Part shown: piece by piece, positions 1-5,711 of the stretch
Numbering within the stretch: the first letter of the stretch is position 1
How the letters are laid out: each line of letters starts with the position of its first letter
From: an uncultured Lachnospiraceae bacterium
GTDB taxonomy: Bacteria; Bacillota; Clostridia; Lachnospirales; Lachnospiraceae
Length of the DNA stretch: 5,711 nt
Reading direction: 5' to 3'
Assembly: GCA_947175845.1 (NCBI GenBank)
Contig: CAMWOK010000209.1
Location: 1 to 5,711 of the forward strand
Made by a program: the position numbers and the translations under genes
Notes under the pieces: generated by a model
The model's database searches: none
Seen by the model: the letters and a program-made list of their open reading frames with translations, nothing else
What the model was told of the DNA's origin: nothing

Positions 1-2
1 TT

Positions 3-11
3 CATACAATA
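3..11 (+). promoter_or_regulatory. -10 element of a SigE/SigK-type sporulation promoter for sigK
   Basis: The bases CATACAATA match the known -10 consensus of SigE (CATACAAT) at all eight positions and the SigK form (CATAnnnTA) at every fixed position. Transcription would begin near base 17-19, giving a leader of about 20 bases before the sigK start at 38. This is where a sporulation-controlled sigK promoter should be, since sigK is transcribed by SigE and then by SigK itself in the mother cell. The matching -35 element would lie outside the window, so only half of the promoter can be seen. Confidence 0.6.
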
Positions 12-26
12 GAATAAATAAGTCCT

Positions 27-40
27 GGGGGCATTTCTTG
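27..40 (+). promoter_or_regulatory. Ribosome binding site and TTG start of sigK
   Basis: A GGGGG run at 27-31 lies six bases before a TTG at 38-40. It is a G-rich, imperfect Shine-Dalgarno sequence. The frame stays open to the left edge, so the open frame alone does not fix the start. The TTG is preferred because it has this site at good spacing, because the protein then begins MKTFEQPLS like SigK proteins of related clostridia, and because a promoter at 3-11 would leave no upstream coding room. Confidence 0.65.
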
Positions 41-697
41 AAAACCTTTGAGCAACCGTTATCTGCCAAGGAGGAGACCTTGTACCTGGAAGCAATGAAC
101 AGCGAGGATTTGGAAGCAGCCCATAGGGCAAGGCAGATTCTGATTGAGAGAAATCTGCGTCTGGTGGCGCACGTGTCAAAGAAATACATGGGGTGCGGGG
201 AGGATATGGAGGATCTGATATCCATAGGAACCATAGGGCTGATCAAGGCAGTGAACACCTTCAAGGCAGAGAAGGGCAGCAGGCTTGCCACATACGCGGC
301 AAGGTGCATTGACAATGAGCTGCTGATGATGTTTCGGGCGAGAAAGAAAGTTACGCGGGAAGTATCGCTGTATGAACCGATCGGAACGGACAAAGAGGGA
401 AATGAGATCAATCTGATCGATGTCTGCGAGCAGGAACAGCGCGATATCGTGGATGATATGGACATGATGGCGAAACTGAAATGTCTGTCGCACCTGATCG
501 AGGAAAAACTCGATCACAGAGAGCGCGAGATCATAAAACTGCGCTACGGAATGTCGGGAAACAGTTTTACCGGTGAGGAGATGACGCAGAGAGACATAGG
601 AAAAATGCTGGGGATTTCCAGAAGCTATGTGTCCCGCATCGAGAAAAAGGCTCTGGGAAAGCTGCGGACAGGGCTGGAAGAGCAAAAACTGTGCTGA
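38..697 (+). CDS. sigK: RNA polymerase sporulation sigma factor, SigK type
   Basis: This is a 219-residue sigma-70 family factor that directs RNA polymerase to late mother-cell sporulation genes (coat, cortex, mother-cell lysis). Region 2 spans about residues 33-104 and includes RNLRLVAHV (38-46), EDLISIGTIGLIKA (58-71) and the -10 recognition helix LATYAARCIDNELL (83-96). The linker VSLYEPIGTDKEGNEINLIDV (starting at 109) is characteristic of the SigE/SigK group. Region 4 covers about 155-212, with the helix-turn-helix TQRDIGKMLGISRSYVSRIE at 183-202. Similarity to Bacillus SigK extends over the whole length. The frame is intact, with no skin-type element interrupting it. With the TTG start it has no hydrophobic N-terminal pro-sequence, unlike Bacillus subtilis pro-SigK but like Clostridioides difficile SigK. 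SigE is the main alternative, but SigE carries a longer N-terminal leader. The TGA stop is followed by an AT-rich gap; no strong terminator is seen. Confidence 0.9.
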   Translation: MKTFEQPLSAKEETLYLEAMNSEDLEAAHRARQILIERNLRLVAHVSKKYMGCGEDMEDLISIGTIGLIKAVNTFKAEKGSRLATYAARCIDNELLMMFRARKKVTREVSLYEPIGTDKEGNEINLIDVCEQEQRDIVDDMDMMAKLKCLSHLIEEKLDHREREIIKLRYGMSGNSFTGEEMTQRDIGKMLGISRSYVSRIEKKALGKLRTGLEEQKLC

Positions 698-699
698 GC

Positions 700-741
700 T
701 GTGCTGTTTTTTACATTTCGTGTGCTAATTTTTACATTTGA
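700..741 (+). repeat. Two-copy 21-base tandem repeat upstream of comM
   Basis: Bases 700-720 and 721-741 are direct tandem copies that agree at 17 of 21 positions. Each copy starts with TGTGCT and contains TTTTTACATTT; the differences are at positions 7, 8, 20 and 21 of the unit. An extra isolated TGTGCT lies at 690-695, overlapping the end of sigK. The period of 21 bases equals two helical turns, so both copies face the same side of the DNA. The array ends one base before the candidate -35 box of comM. It could be a regulator binding site, an A/T-rich upstream promoter element, or a chance duplication. Confidence 0.6.
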
Positions 742-742
742 G

Positions 743-771
743 TTGTATTCCAGTGTTATTTATGCTATATA
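743..771 (+). promoter_or_regulatory. Candidate SigA promoter for comM-dprA
   Basis: TTGTAT at 743-748 is a weak -35 box (the TTG core matches). After a 17-base spacer comes TATATA at 766-771, four of six matches to TATAAT, preceded by TG at 763-764 in the extended -10 position. Start of transcription would be near 778, with a leader of about 30 bases. Another possible -35, TTTACA at 731-736, pairs with TGTTAT at 754-759 at 17 bases. Both reads are plausible and neither is strong. Confidence 0.4.
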
Positions 772-792
772 TGACAGATAAATCATAAATAT

Positions 793-797
793 GGAGG
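793..797 (+). promoter_or_regulatory. Ribosome binding site of comM
   Basis: GGAGG lies 11 bases before the ATG at 809, slightly longer than usual. An in-frame TAG at 800-802 rules out any earlier start, so the start at 809 is well fixed. The ATG at 791 opens only a three-codon frame and is not the start. Confidence 0.75.
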
Positions 798-808
798 AAT
801 AGAAGTGG

Positions 809-2350
809 ATGTATAGCAGAGTGATCACGGGTGCCATCAACGGCATCGAGAGTATGCTCGCGACAGTTGAGGTCGACGTTTCGAGAGGTATGCCGGGATT
901 CGAGATGGTAGGACAGCTGAGCAACGAGGTAAAGGAGGCAAAGGAGCGTGTCAGGGTGGCACTCAAAAATGCCTCCGTGGAAATACCTCCCAAGAGGATT
1001 ACAGTCAGTATCTCTCCGGCGGAGACGCGCAAGGAAGGAGCCTCCTACGATCTTCCGATCGCGGTCGGGATTCTCGTCTCGCTGGGACTGATTCCAAAGG
1101 AGGGAATTGGCAGCACTCTGATTGTGGGAGAACTGGGGCTGGACGGGTCCGTGCGCGCTGTCAGGGGCGTGCTTCCGACTGTGCAGAAAGCGAAGCAGGA
1201 ACGCATAAAGCGATGCATTGTTCCAGCTGCAAATGTGCGCGAGGGTGCAGTCATAGACAATATCGAAATGATCGGGGTGCACACGCTGGCAGAAACCATA
1301 GCATATCTTCGGGAGGTTGAGGAGCGCAAGGCGCAGAGGATAGCGCCCGCCAGACAGACTCTGATGGAAAGTTTTGAGGCACCGGATACCGAACTGGATT
1401 TTGTGGAGATCAACGGGCAGGAGACAGTAAAACGGGCAGTGGAAGTGGCGGCGGCAGGATTCCATCACATACTGCTGATCGGACCGCCCGGTTCGGGAAA
1501 AACCATGATTGCAAAGCGGATACCGACGATACTGCCGGATCTGTCCAGGGAGGAGAGCCTGGAGGTTTCCACGATCTACAGCGTGGCAGGGCAGCTGGAT
1601 GAAGATAAGGCACTGATCACAAAAAGGCCATTTCTGGATCCGCACCACACCATCTCGGAGCAGGCGCTTGCAGGCGGCGGCAGGATTCCCAGACCAGGGG
1701 TCATCTCGCTGGCGCACAGGGGTGTTCTGTTTATGGACGAGCTGCCGGAGTTTCGCCACAATGCGATCGAGATTCTCCGCCAGCCGCTCGAGGACAAGCG
1801 CATTCACATCGCAAGAACATACGGGAATTTTGTGTATCCGGCAGATTTTATGCTGGTGGCTGCGATGAACCCCTGCCCATGCGGCTATTTTCCGGACAGA
1901 AACCGCTGCAGCTGCTCGGAGGCGGAGGTCAGGCGATATCTGTCGAGAATATCTGGTCCGATATTAGACCGGATTGACGTGGTGACTGAGGCGCCGCGGG
2001 TCGATATCCGGCAGCTGTCGGCCGATATGCCAAACGAGCGCAGCGCCGCTGTCAGAAAGCGGGTCATGGGAGCGCGGGAGCGGCAAAAACACCGCTACCG
2101 GGGAACGCGCTACCGGTTTAACGCCGAGCTGCGCGCCGGGGACGTGAAACAGTACTGCAGGCTGGGAATGGACGAGCAGGAAATGATGGAGGAAATATTT
2201 ACCATGATGAATCTGTCCGCGCGCGCATATCATAAAATTATAAAGGTGGCAAGAACCATCGCCGATCTGGATGGAAAGGACGCGATCTGCACAGAACACA
2301 TCAGTGAGGCAATCTGTTACAGAATAAATGACAAAGGGTATTGGAGCTGA
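809..2350 (+). CDS. comM: YifB/ComM family Mg chelatase-like AAA+ ATPase
   Basis: This 513-residue protein is a full-length member of the YifB/ComM family. In Vibrio and Haemophilus, ComM is a hexameric helicase that drives branch migration when transformed DNA is integrated by RecA; a role in clostridia is inferred. The N-terminal ChlI/Lon-like domain covers about residues 20-140 and carries VDVSRGMPGFEMVG, KERVRVALKN and the RKEGASYDLPIAVGIL signature (74-89). The AAA+ Mg-chelatase domain follows, from about 195 to 400, with Walker A GPPGSGKT at 225-232 and Walker B VLFMDE at 306-311. The family cysteine cluster NPCPCGYFPDRNRCSC (354-369; C356, C358, C367, C369) may bind metal. GPILDRIDV starts at 383. 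The C-terminal Mg_chelatase_C domain (about 413-510) contains SARAYHKIIKVARTIADL, which ends the ATPase fold. Nothing is missing. It is followed after three bases by dprA, with which it must be cotranscribed. Confidence 0.95.
   Translation: MYSRVITGAINGIESMLATVEVDVSRGMPGFEMVGQLSNEVKEAKERVRVALKNASVEIPPKRITVSISPAETRKEGASYDLPIAVGILVSLGLIPKEGIGSTLIVGELGLDGSVRAVRGVLPTVQKAKQERIKRCIVPAANVREGAVIDNIEMIGVHTLAETIAYLREVEERKAQRIAPARQTLMESFEAPDTELDFVEINGQETVKRAVEVAAAGFHHILLIGPPGSGKTMIAKRIPTILPDLSREESLEVSTIYSVAGQLDEDKALITKRPFLDPHHTISEQALAGGGRIPRPGVISLAHRGVLFMDELPEFRHNAIEILRQPLEDKRIHIARTYGNFVYPADFMLVAAMNPCPCGYFPDRNRCSCSEAEVRRYLSRISGPILDRIDVVTEAPRVDIRQLSADMPNERSAAVRKRVMGARERQKHRYRGTRYRFNAELRAGDVKQYCRLGMDEQEMMEEIFTMMNLSARAYHKIIKVARTIADLDGKDAICTEHISEAICYRINDKGYWS
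2343..2346 (+). promoter_or_regulatory. Ribosome binding site of dprA inside the end of comM
   Basis: GGAG sits seven bases before the dprA ATG and overlaps the last codons of comM. This fixes the dprA start and suggests translational coupling: ribosomes ending comM at 2350 stop three bases from the next start. Confidence 0.7.
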
Positions 2351-2353
2351 CAT

Positions 2354-3490
2354 ATGACAGGAGACAACAACGAATTGGAACAAAAAGTATACGCTGCCTG
2401 GCTTGACTCGATATTCTGGGTGGCAGGCGAGGTGAAATACAAACTGCTCGAGGCGGCGGGAAGCGTGCAGCAGGTGTATGAGATGACGGAGCAGCAGGTG
2501 ACTGCAATCATGGGACTGCGAGGCGGTGAGCGCTTTTTGCAGCACAGAAAACGCTGCAAGCCGCAGAAAGTGTGGAATTATCTTGCGGAGATCGGCGTCA
2601 GCTATACATACTGTCAGGCATCTGATTTTCCGGCGAAGCTTGTGGAGATTCCGGATCCGCCGTTCGGGATCTTTTACCGCGGAACGCTTCCCGGAGACAA
2701 GATACCTGCGGTGGCGGTGATCGGTGCGAGAAAGTGCAGCGAGTATGGAAGGCATATGGCAGAGACGTTTGCAAAGGGATTTGCTGAGCGCGGTGTGGAT
2801 GTCATCAGCGGGATGGCGATGGGGATAGACGGTATCAGCCAGACCGCGGCGTTAAAGGCAGGAGGCAGATCCTATGCCGTGCTGGGGTGCGGCGTCGATA
2901 TCGCCTATCCAAGGAGCAACGAGGCGCTGTACCGGGATTTGCTGGAAAAAGGAGGCGTCCTGTCGGAGTATCCGCCCCAGATGGAGCCAAGACCGGCACT
3001 TTTTCCGCCGAGAAACCGGATTATCAGCGCACTTGCAGACGTTGTGCTTGTCGTGGAGGCGCGGGAGCGGAGCGGGACGCTCATCACGGTGGATATGGCG
3101 CTGGAACAGGGCAGGGAAGTGTACACGATACCGGGCAGATGCACAGACCGTCTCAGTATGGGCTGCAACCGCCTCATACGTCAGGGGGCAGCCGTCGCAG
3201 TCACACCGGAGGATATCATCAGTGATATGAAGTGGGAGGATATTCTCAAAAAGCCCGCAAAGCGGCAGGCCGATCGTGCTCTGAAGAAACTTTCGCAGAC
3301 GGCACAGGAGGTATATGCGGTTCTGGGGGAACTTCCGGTCACGCAGGACGTCATTGTCGGGCGGCTTCGGGAGAAGAACAGCTCCCGCACCATACCACAG
3401 ATTTGCCAGGGACTTGTGGAGCTTGAATTGAAAGGGTTTGTCGTGTGCTGGAACAGACAGTACAGATGTCTTTTGAAGGAGGAGCAGTAG
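2354..3490 (+). CDS. dprA: DNA-processing protein DprA (Smf)
   Basis: DprA binds single-stranded DNA entering the cell during natural transformation, protects it and loads RecA onto it. The protein has 378 residues, within the normal range for the longer three-domain form. Residues 1-85 form a helical, SAM-like N-terminal region. The family signature DFPAKLVEIPDPPFGIFYRG is at 91-110. The extended Rossmann fold follows, with VAVIGARKCSEYG (120-132), SGMAMGIDG (152-160), LGCGVDIAYPRSN (177-189), FPPRNRIISALAD (217-229) and ERSGTLITVDMALEQGR (238-254). Residues about 313-374 match the C-terminal winged-helix domain. The loop GIDGISQTAAL lacks the GIDxxAH histidine seen in many DprA proteins; I recall similar forms in related clostridia, so I do not read it as loss of function. 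It lies directly after comM. DprA is also widespread in bacteria not known to be transformable, so presence alone does not prove competence. Confidence 0.95.
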   Translation: MTGDNNELEQKVYAAWLDSIFWVAGEVKYKLLEAAGSVQQVYEMTEQQVTAIMGLRGGERFLQHRKRCKPQKVWNYLAEIGVSYTYCQASDFPAKLVEIPDPPFGIFYRGTLPGDKIPAVAVIGARKCSEYGRHMAETFAKGFAERGVDVISGMAMGIDGISQTAALKAGGRSYAVLGCGVDIAYPRSNEALYRDLLEKGGVLSEYPPQMEPRPALFPPRNRIISALADVVLVVEARERSGTLITVDMALEQGREVYTIPGRCTDRLSMGCNRLIRQGAAVAVTPEDIISDMKWEDILKKPAKRQADRALKKLSQTAQEVYAVLGELPVTQDVIVGRLREKNSSRTIPQICQGLVELELKGFVVCWNRQYRCLLKEEQ

Positions 3491-3510
3491 CCTGTCAGGA
3501 GATTTTGCAC

Positions 3511-3525
3511 AGTTTTCAAAAATTT
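3511..3525. promoter_or_regulatory. Possible CodY box next to the topA promoter
   Basis: AGTTTTCAAAAATTT matches the published CodY consensus AATTTTCWGAAAATT at 12 of 15 positions; the mismatches are at positions 2, 9 and 13. It ends three bases before the topA -35 box, where a bound protein would obstruct RNA polymerase. CodY is the GTP- and branched-chain-amino-acid-sensing repressor of low-GC Gram-positive bacteria. Three-mismatch sites arise by chance in AT-rich DNA, and the same bases could instead act as an A/T-rich upstream promoter element. Confidence 0.3.
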
Positions 3526-3528
3526 TAC

Positions 3529-3557
3529 TTGCCACGGTTCAAAATATGGGTTATAGT
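3529..3557 (+). promoter_or_regulatory. SigA-type promoter of topA
   Basis: TTGCCA at 3529-3534 (five of six matches to TTGACA) and TATAGT at 3552-3557 (five of six matches to TATAAT) are separated by an ideal 17 bases. The A/T-rich stretch just upstream, about 3513-3528, could add strength as an UP element. Start of transcription is expected near 3563-3565, giving topA a leader of about 105 bases. This is the best promoter in the window. Confidence 0.7.
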
Positions 3558-3594
3558 GGTGAACGTAAGTCAGGCGGATTAGAATTACATCTGG

Positions 3595-3632
3595 ATTCAG
3601 AAAGCAGCTGCACAAAAGGACAGCTTTCGGAT
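3595..3632 (+). other. Imperfect hairpin in the topA leader
   Basis: GAAAGC at 3600-3605 pairs perfectly with GCTTTC at 3623-3628. The stem can extend outward past a bulged A3599 (3595-3598 with 3629-3632, including one G-T wobble) and inward past a three-base bulge (T3609-G3610 with C3621-A3622), leaving a ten-base loop. No T-run follows, so it is not an intrinsic terminator. It lies fully inside the predicted leader and ends 23 bases before the ribosome binding site. Its role is unknown; it may affect mRNA stability or be incidental. Confidence 0.4.
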
Positions 3633-3655
3633 ACCCAATATATATAGAAGAAACA

Positions 3656-3663
3656 GGTAGGAG
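3656..3663 (+). promoter_or_regulatory. Ribosome binding site of topA
   Basis: GGTAGGAG ends six bases before the ATG at 3670. The GGAG core at 3660-3663 is at standard spacing and supports this start, which also gives the family N-terminus MAKYLVIVESPAK. Confidence 0.75.
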
Positions 3664-3669
3664 TAAAAT

Positions 3670-5711
3670 ATGGCGAAGTATTTAGTGATCGTGGAGTCAC
3701 CTGCGAAGGTAAAGACAATCAAGAAATTTCTGGGTACAAACTATGAGGTAATGGCGAGCAACGGCCATGTGCGCGATATGCCGAAAAGCCAGCTCGGATT
3801 TGATGCGGACAATGACTATGAACCCAAGTATATAACGATTCGCGGGAAAGGAGATATCCTGGCAAAACTCAGAAAAGAGGTCAAAAAGGCCGACAAGATC
3901 TATCTCGCAACGGACCCGGACCGCGAGGGGGAAGCGATCTCGTGGCATCTGTATATCGCTCTGAAGCTCGAGGAAAAGAAAGTGTACCGCATCACATTTA
4001 ATGAAATCACCAAAAATGCGGTGAAGGAATCCCTCAAAAATCCGCGGGAGATCGATATGAGCCTCGTGGATGCGCAGCAGGCAAGGCGTATGCTGGACAG
4101 AATGGTCGGGTACCGCATCTCGCCCCTGCTGTGGGCGAAGATCAAGAGGGGGCTGAGCGCGGGAAGGGTGCAGTCGGTAGCGCTGCGCATTATCTGTGAG
4201 CGCGAGGACGAGATCAATGCGTTCATTCCCGAGGAGTACTGGACACTCGATGCGGCGTTGCGGCTCAAAGGGGAGAAAAAACCGCTGATAGCAAAGTACT
4301 ATGGGGTTGGCGACAAAAAGACGGACATCGCATCCCGGGAATCGATGGACAAAGTACTCAAAGAACTGGAGAACGCGGAATTTAAAGTGACCGACATCAA
4401 GAAAGGAGAGCGTGTAAAGAAGGCGCCGCTGCCCTTTACGACATCGACACTCCAGCAGGAAGCGAGCAAGGTGCTCAATTTTTCCACGCAGAAGACCATG
4501 CGCCTGGCGCAGCAGCTCTACGAGGGTGTGGAGGTGAAAGGCCAGGGCACGATCGGTATCATCACGTATCTGAGAACGGACTCCACCAGGGTTTCCGATG
4601 AGGCTGTTGCGGCTTCCAAGGACTATATCACCAAAAATTATGGCGCTCAGTATGCTGCGGAGGCTGTTGCGGCGAAAAAGAAGGACCAGAAGATACAAGA
4701 TGCCCACGAGGCGATTCGCCCGACAGATATCAGCAGCACGCCGGCGGATTTGAAAGAGTCCCTGAGCCGTGATCAGTACCGCCTGTATCAGCTCATCTGG
4801 AAGCGGTTTACAGCAAGCCGCATGACACCGGTCAAATACGAGACAACGTCGGTGAAAATTGACGCGAATGGTCATCATTTTACAGTGGCTGCCTCCAAGC
4901 TCAGCTTTGATGGGTTTATGAGTGTATACAAGGAAGCAGATGAGGAGAAGGCAGAGTCAAACACGCTTGTGAAGGATATCAAGAAGGACACCGTGCTCAC
5001 ATTGGAGTCCATGGACCCGAAGCAGCACTTTACGCAGCCTCCTGCGCATTACACGGAGGCGTCGCTTGTGCGGGCGCTCGAGGAGCTTGGCATCGGCCGT
5101 CCAAGTACCTATGCGCCGACCATCACGACGATCCTGGCAAGACGCTATGTGGTCAAGGAGGACAAAAACCTCTACGTGTCCGAGCTTGGCGAGGTGGTCA
5201 ACAACATGATGAAGGATGCGTTTCCGTCGATTGTGGATGTAAACTTTACTGCAAATCTTGAGGCGCTGCTCGATAAAGTGGAGGCGGGCACCGTTGGATG
5301 GAAGAGCGTTGTGGGAAACTTTTATCCGGATCTCGACAAGGCGGTGAAGAAGGCGGAGAAGGAACTCGACGAGGTGGAGATCGCGGACGAAGTGTCCGAT
5401 GAGATCTGCGATGTGTGCGGCAGAAACATGGTGATCAAGTATGGGCCGCATGGCAAATTTCTTGCCTGTCCAGGGTTTCCTGACTGCAGGAGCACAAAGC
5501 CCTACTTTGAGAAGATCGGTGTCGCCTGTCCGAAATGCGGCAAGGAGGTTGTTGTGCGCAAAACAAAAAAGGGCAGGAAGTACTACGGCTGCGAGGCGAT
5601 ACCCGACTGCGACTTTATGGTGTGGCAGCGGCCGTCGAAAGAGAAGTGCGAGCGGTGCGGCGGCATCATGCTCGTGAAGGGAAACAAACTCGTCTGTGCG
5701 GATGAACAGTG
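3670..5711 (+). CDS. topA: DNA topoisomerase I (type IA), partial at the 3' end
   Basis: TopA relaxes negative supercoils by cutting and passing single strands, keeping superhelical density in balance behind RNA polymerase. The window holds 680 codons and two bases of the next, with no stop. The TOPRIM domain (about 1-115) has E9 in VIVESPAK and the metal-binding triad D82, D84, E86 in TDPDREGE. The gate domains follow, with RRMLDRMVGYRISPLLW from 139, LSAGRVQSVALR at 162-173, the catalytic tyrosine Y300 and R302 in ITYLRTDST, HEAIRPT at 346-352 and PPAHYTEASLVRALEELGIG from 457 leading into RPSTYAPT. The C-terminus has zinc fingers C580/C583/C600/C606 and C620/C623/C641/C647. A third, C660/C663/C676, is cut off; the trailing TG probably begins its fourth cysteine. 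Bacillus subtilis TopA has 691 residues, so only a short tail should be missing. It has its own promoter, but read-through from dprA is possible. Confidence 0.97.
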   Translation, partial: MAKYLVIVESPAKVKTIKKFLGTNYEVMASNGHVRDMPKSQLGFDADNDYEPKYITIRGKGDILAKLRKEVKKADKIYLATDPDREGEAISWHLYIALKLEEKKVYRITFNEITKNAVKESLKNPREIDMSLVDAQQARRMLDRMVGYRISPLLWAKIKRGLSAGRVQSVALRIICEREDEINAFIPEEYWTLDAALRLKGEKKPLIAKYYGVGDKKTDIASRESMDKVLKELENAEFKVTDIKKGERVKKAPLPFTTSTLQQEASKVLNFSTQKTMRLAQQLYEGVEVKGQGTIGIITYLRTDSTRVSDEAVAASKDYITKNYGAQYAAEAVAAKKKDQKIQDAHEAIRPTDISSTPADLKESLSRDQYRLYQLIWKRFTASRMTPVKYETTSVKIDANGHHFTVAASKLSFDGFMSVYKEADEEKAESNTLVKDIKKDTVLTLESMDPKQHFTQPPAHYTEASLVRALEELGIGRPSTYAPTITTILARRYVVKEDKNLYVSELGEVVNNMMKDAFPSIVDVNFTANLEALLDKVEAGTVGWKSVVGNFYPDLDKAVKKAEKELDEVEIADEVSDEICDVCGRNMVIKYGPHGKFLACPGFPDCRSTKPYFEKIGVACPKCGKEVVVRKTKKGRKYYGCEAIPDCDFMVWQRPSKEKCERCGGIMLVKGNKLVCADEQ

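Noticed and set aside
684..712. Possible sigK terminator: AAAAAC at 684-689 paired with GTTTTT at 706-711 and a T-run
   Set aside because: The pairing is nearly all A-T with a 16-base loop, and the only GC-containing inner stem (697-699 with 703-705) is three pairs. Too weak to call an intrinsic terminator.
784..792. CATAAATAT before comM as a second sporulation -10 box
   Set aside because: It does not match SigK spacing (CATAnnnTA) and differs from SigE CATACAAT. The transcript would start inside or after the comM ribosome binding site.
725..1807. Long open frame of about 360 codons on the reverse strand
   Set aside because: It is antisense to the sigK-comM gap and the first two thirds of comM, whose frame is fully conserved. 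The translation shows no recognisable domain and is rich in Cys, His and Arg, as expected for a shadow frame.
1964..2755. Reverse-strand open frame of about 263 codons spanning the comM-dprA junction
   Set aside because: It overlaps two well-supported + strand genes and has no recognisable protein features.
3491..3499. Short palindrome CCTGTCAGG just after dprA as a terminator
   Set aside because: Four pairs around a one-base centre cannot form a stable hairpin, and no T-run follows directly.
3697..4878. Open frame of about 393 codons on the reverse strand
   Set aside because: It lies antisense to the catalytic core of topA, including the TOPRIM and Tyr300 regions. No family resemblance or ribosome binding site; a by-product of topA codon usage.
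5401..5711. Cysteine-rich C-terminal part of topA as a separate zinc-finger gene
   Set aside because: The frame is continuous with topA, and tandem four-cysteine zinc fingers are the normal C-terminus of bacterial topoisomerase I.

Overview
The window looks like a chromosomal core region of an endospore-forming Clostridia-type Firmicute, most likely from the Lachnospiraceae. The reasons are a SigK-type sporulation sigma factor with an N-terminus and linker of the form I remember from that family, Gram-positive style ribosome binding sites, moderate GC in the genes with AT-rich gaps, and the order sigK - comM(yifB) - dprA - topA. The family placement rests on remembered sequence features, not on a search. 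All four genes are on the + strand and cover nearly the whole window.

Layout. Bases 3-11 hold a near-ideal -10 box for the mother-cell sporulation sigma factors SigE/SigK, at the left edge. It is followed by an intact sigK-like gene with a TTG start (38-697). A 111-base AT-rich gap (698-808) carries a two-copy 21-base tandem repeat, a candidate vegetative promoter and a GGAGG ribosome binding site. Next come comM/yifB (809-2350) and dprA (2354-3490), three bases apart and clearly one operon. The 179-base gap before topA (3491-3669) holds a CodY-box-like palindrome, a strong SigA-type promoter and a leader hairpin. topA (DNA topoisomerase I) starts at 3670 and runs off the right edge at residue 680, inside its third zinc finger.

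How the genes relate. comM and dprA both act on incoming single-stranded DNA during natural transformation: DprA loads RecA, and ComM drives branch migration. topA is a housekeeping enzyme that removes negative supercoils; it has its own promoter but no visible terminator separates it from dprA. The sporulation sigma gene appears to be a separate transcription unit that happens to lie upstream.

The genes themselves are ordinary and well conserved. The points worth a second look are regulatory: the sporulation promoter sits so close to the sigK start that it leaves no room for a pro-sequence, there is a tandem repeat upstream of comM, and there is a possible CodY site abutting the topA promoter. 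I see no mobile element, CRISPR array, RNA gene or novel defence system here.
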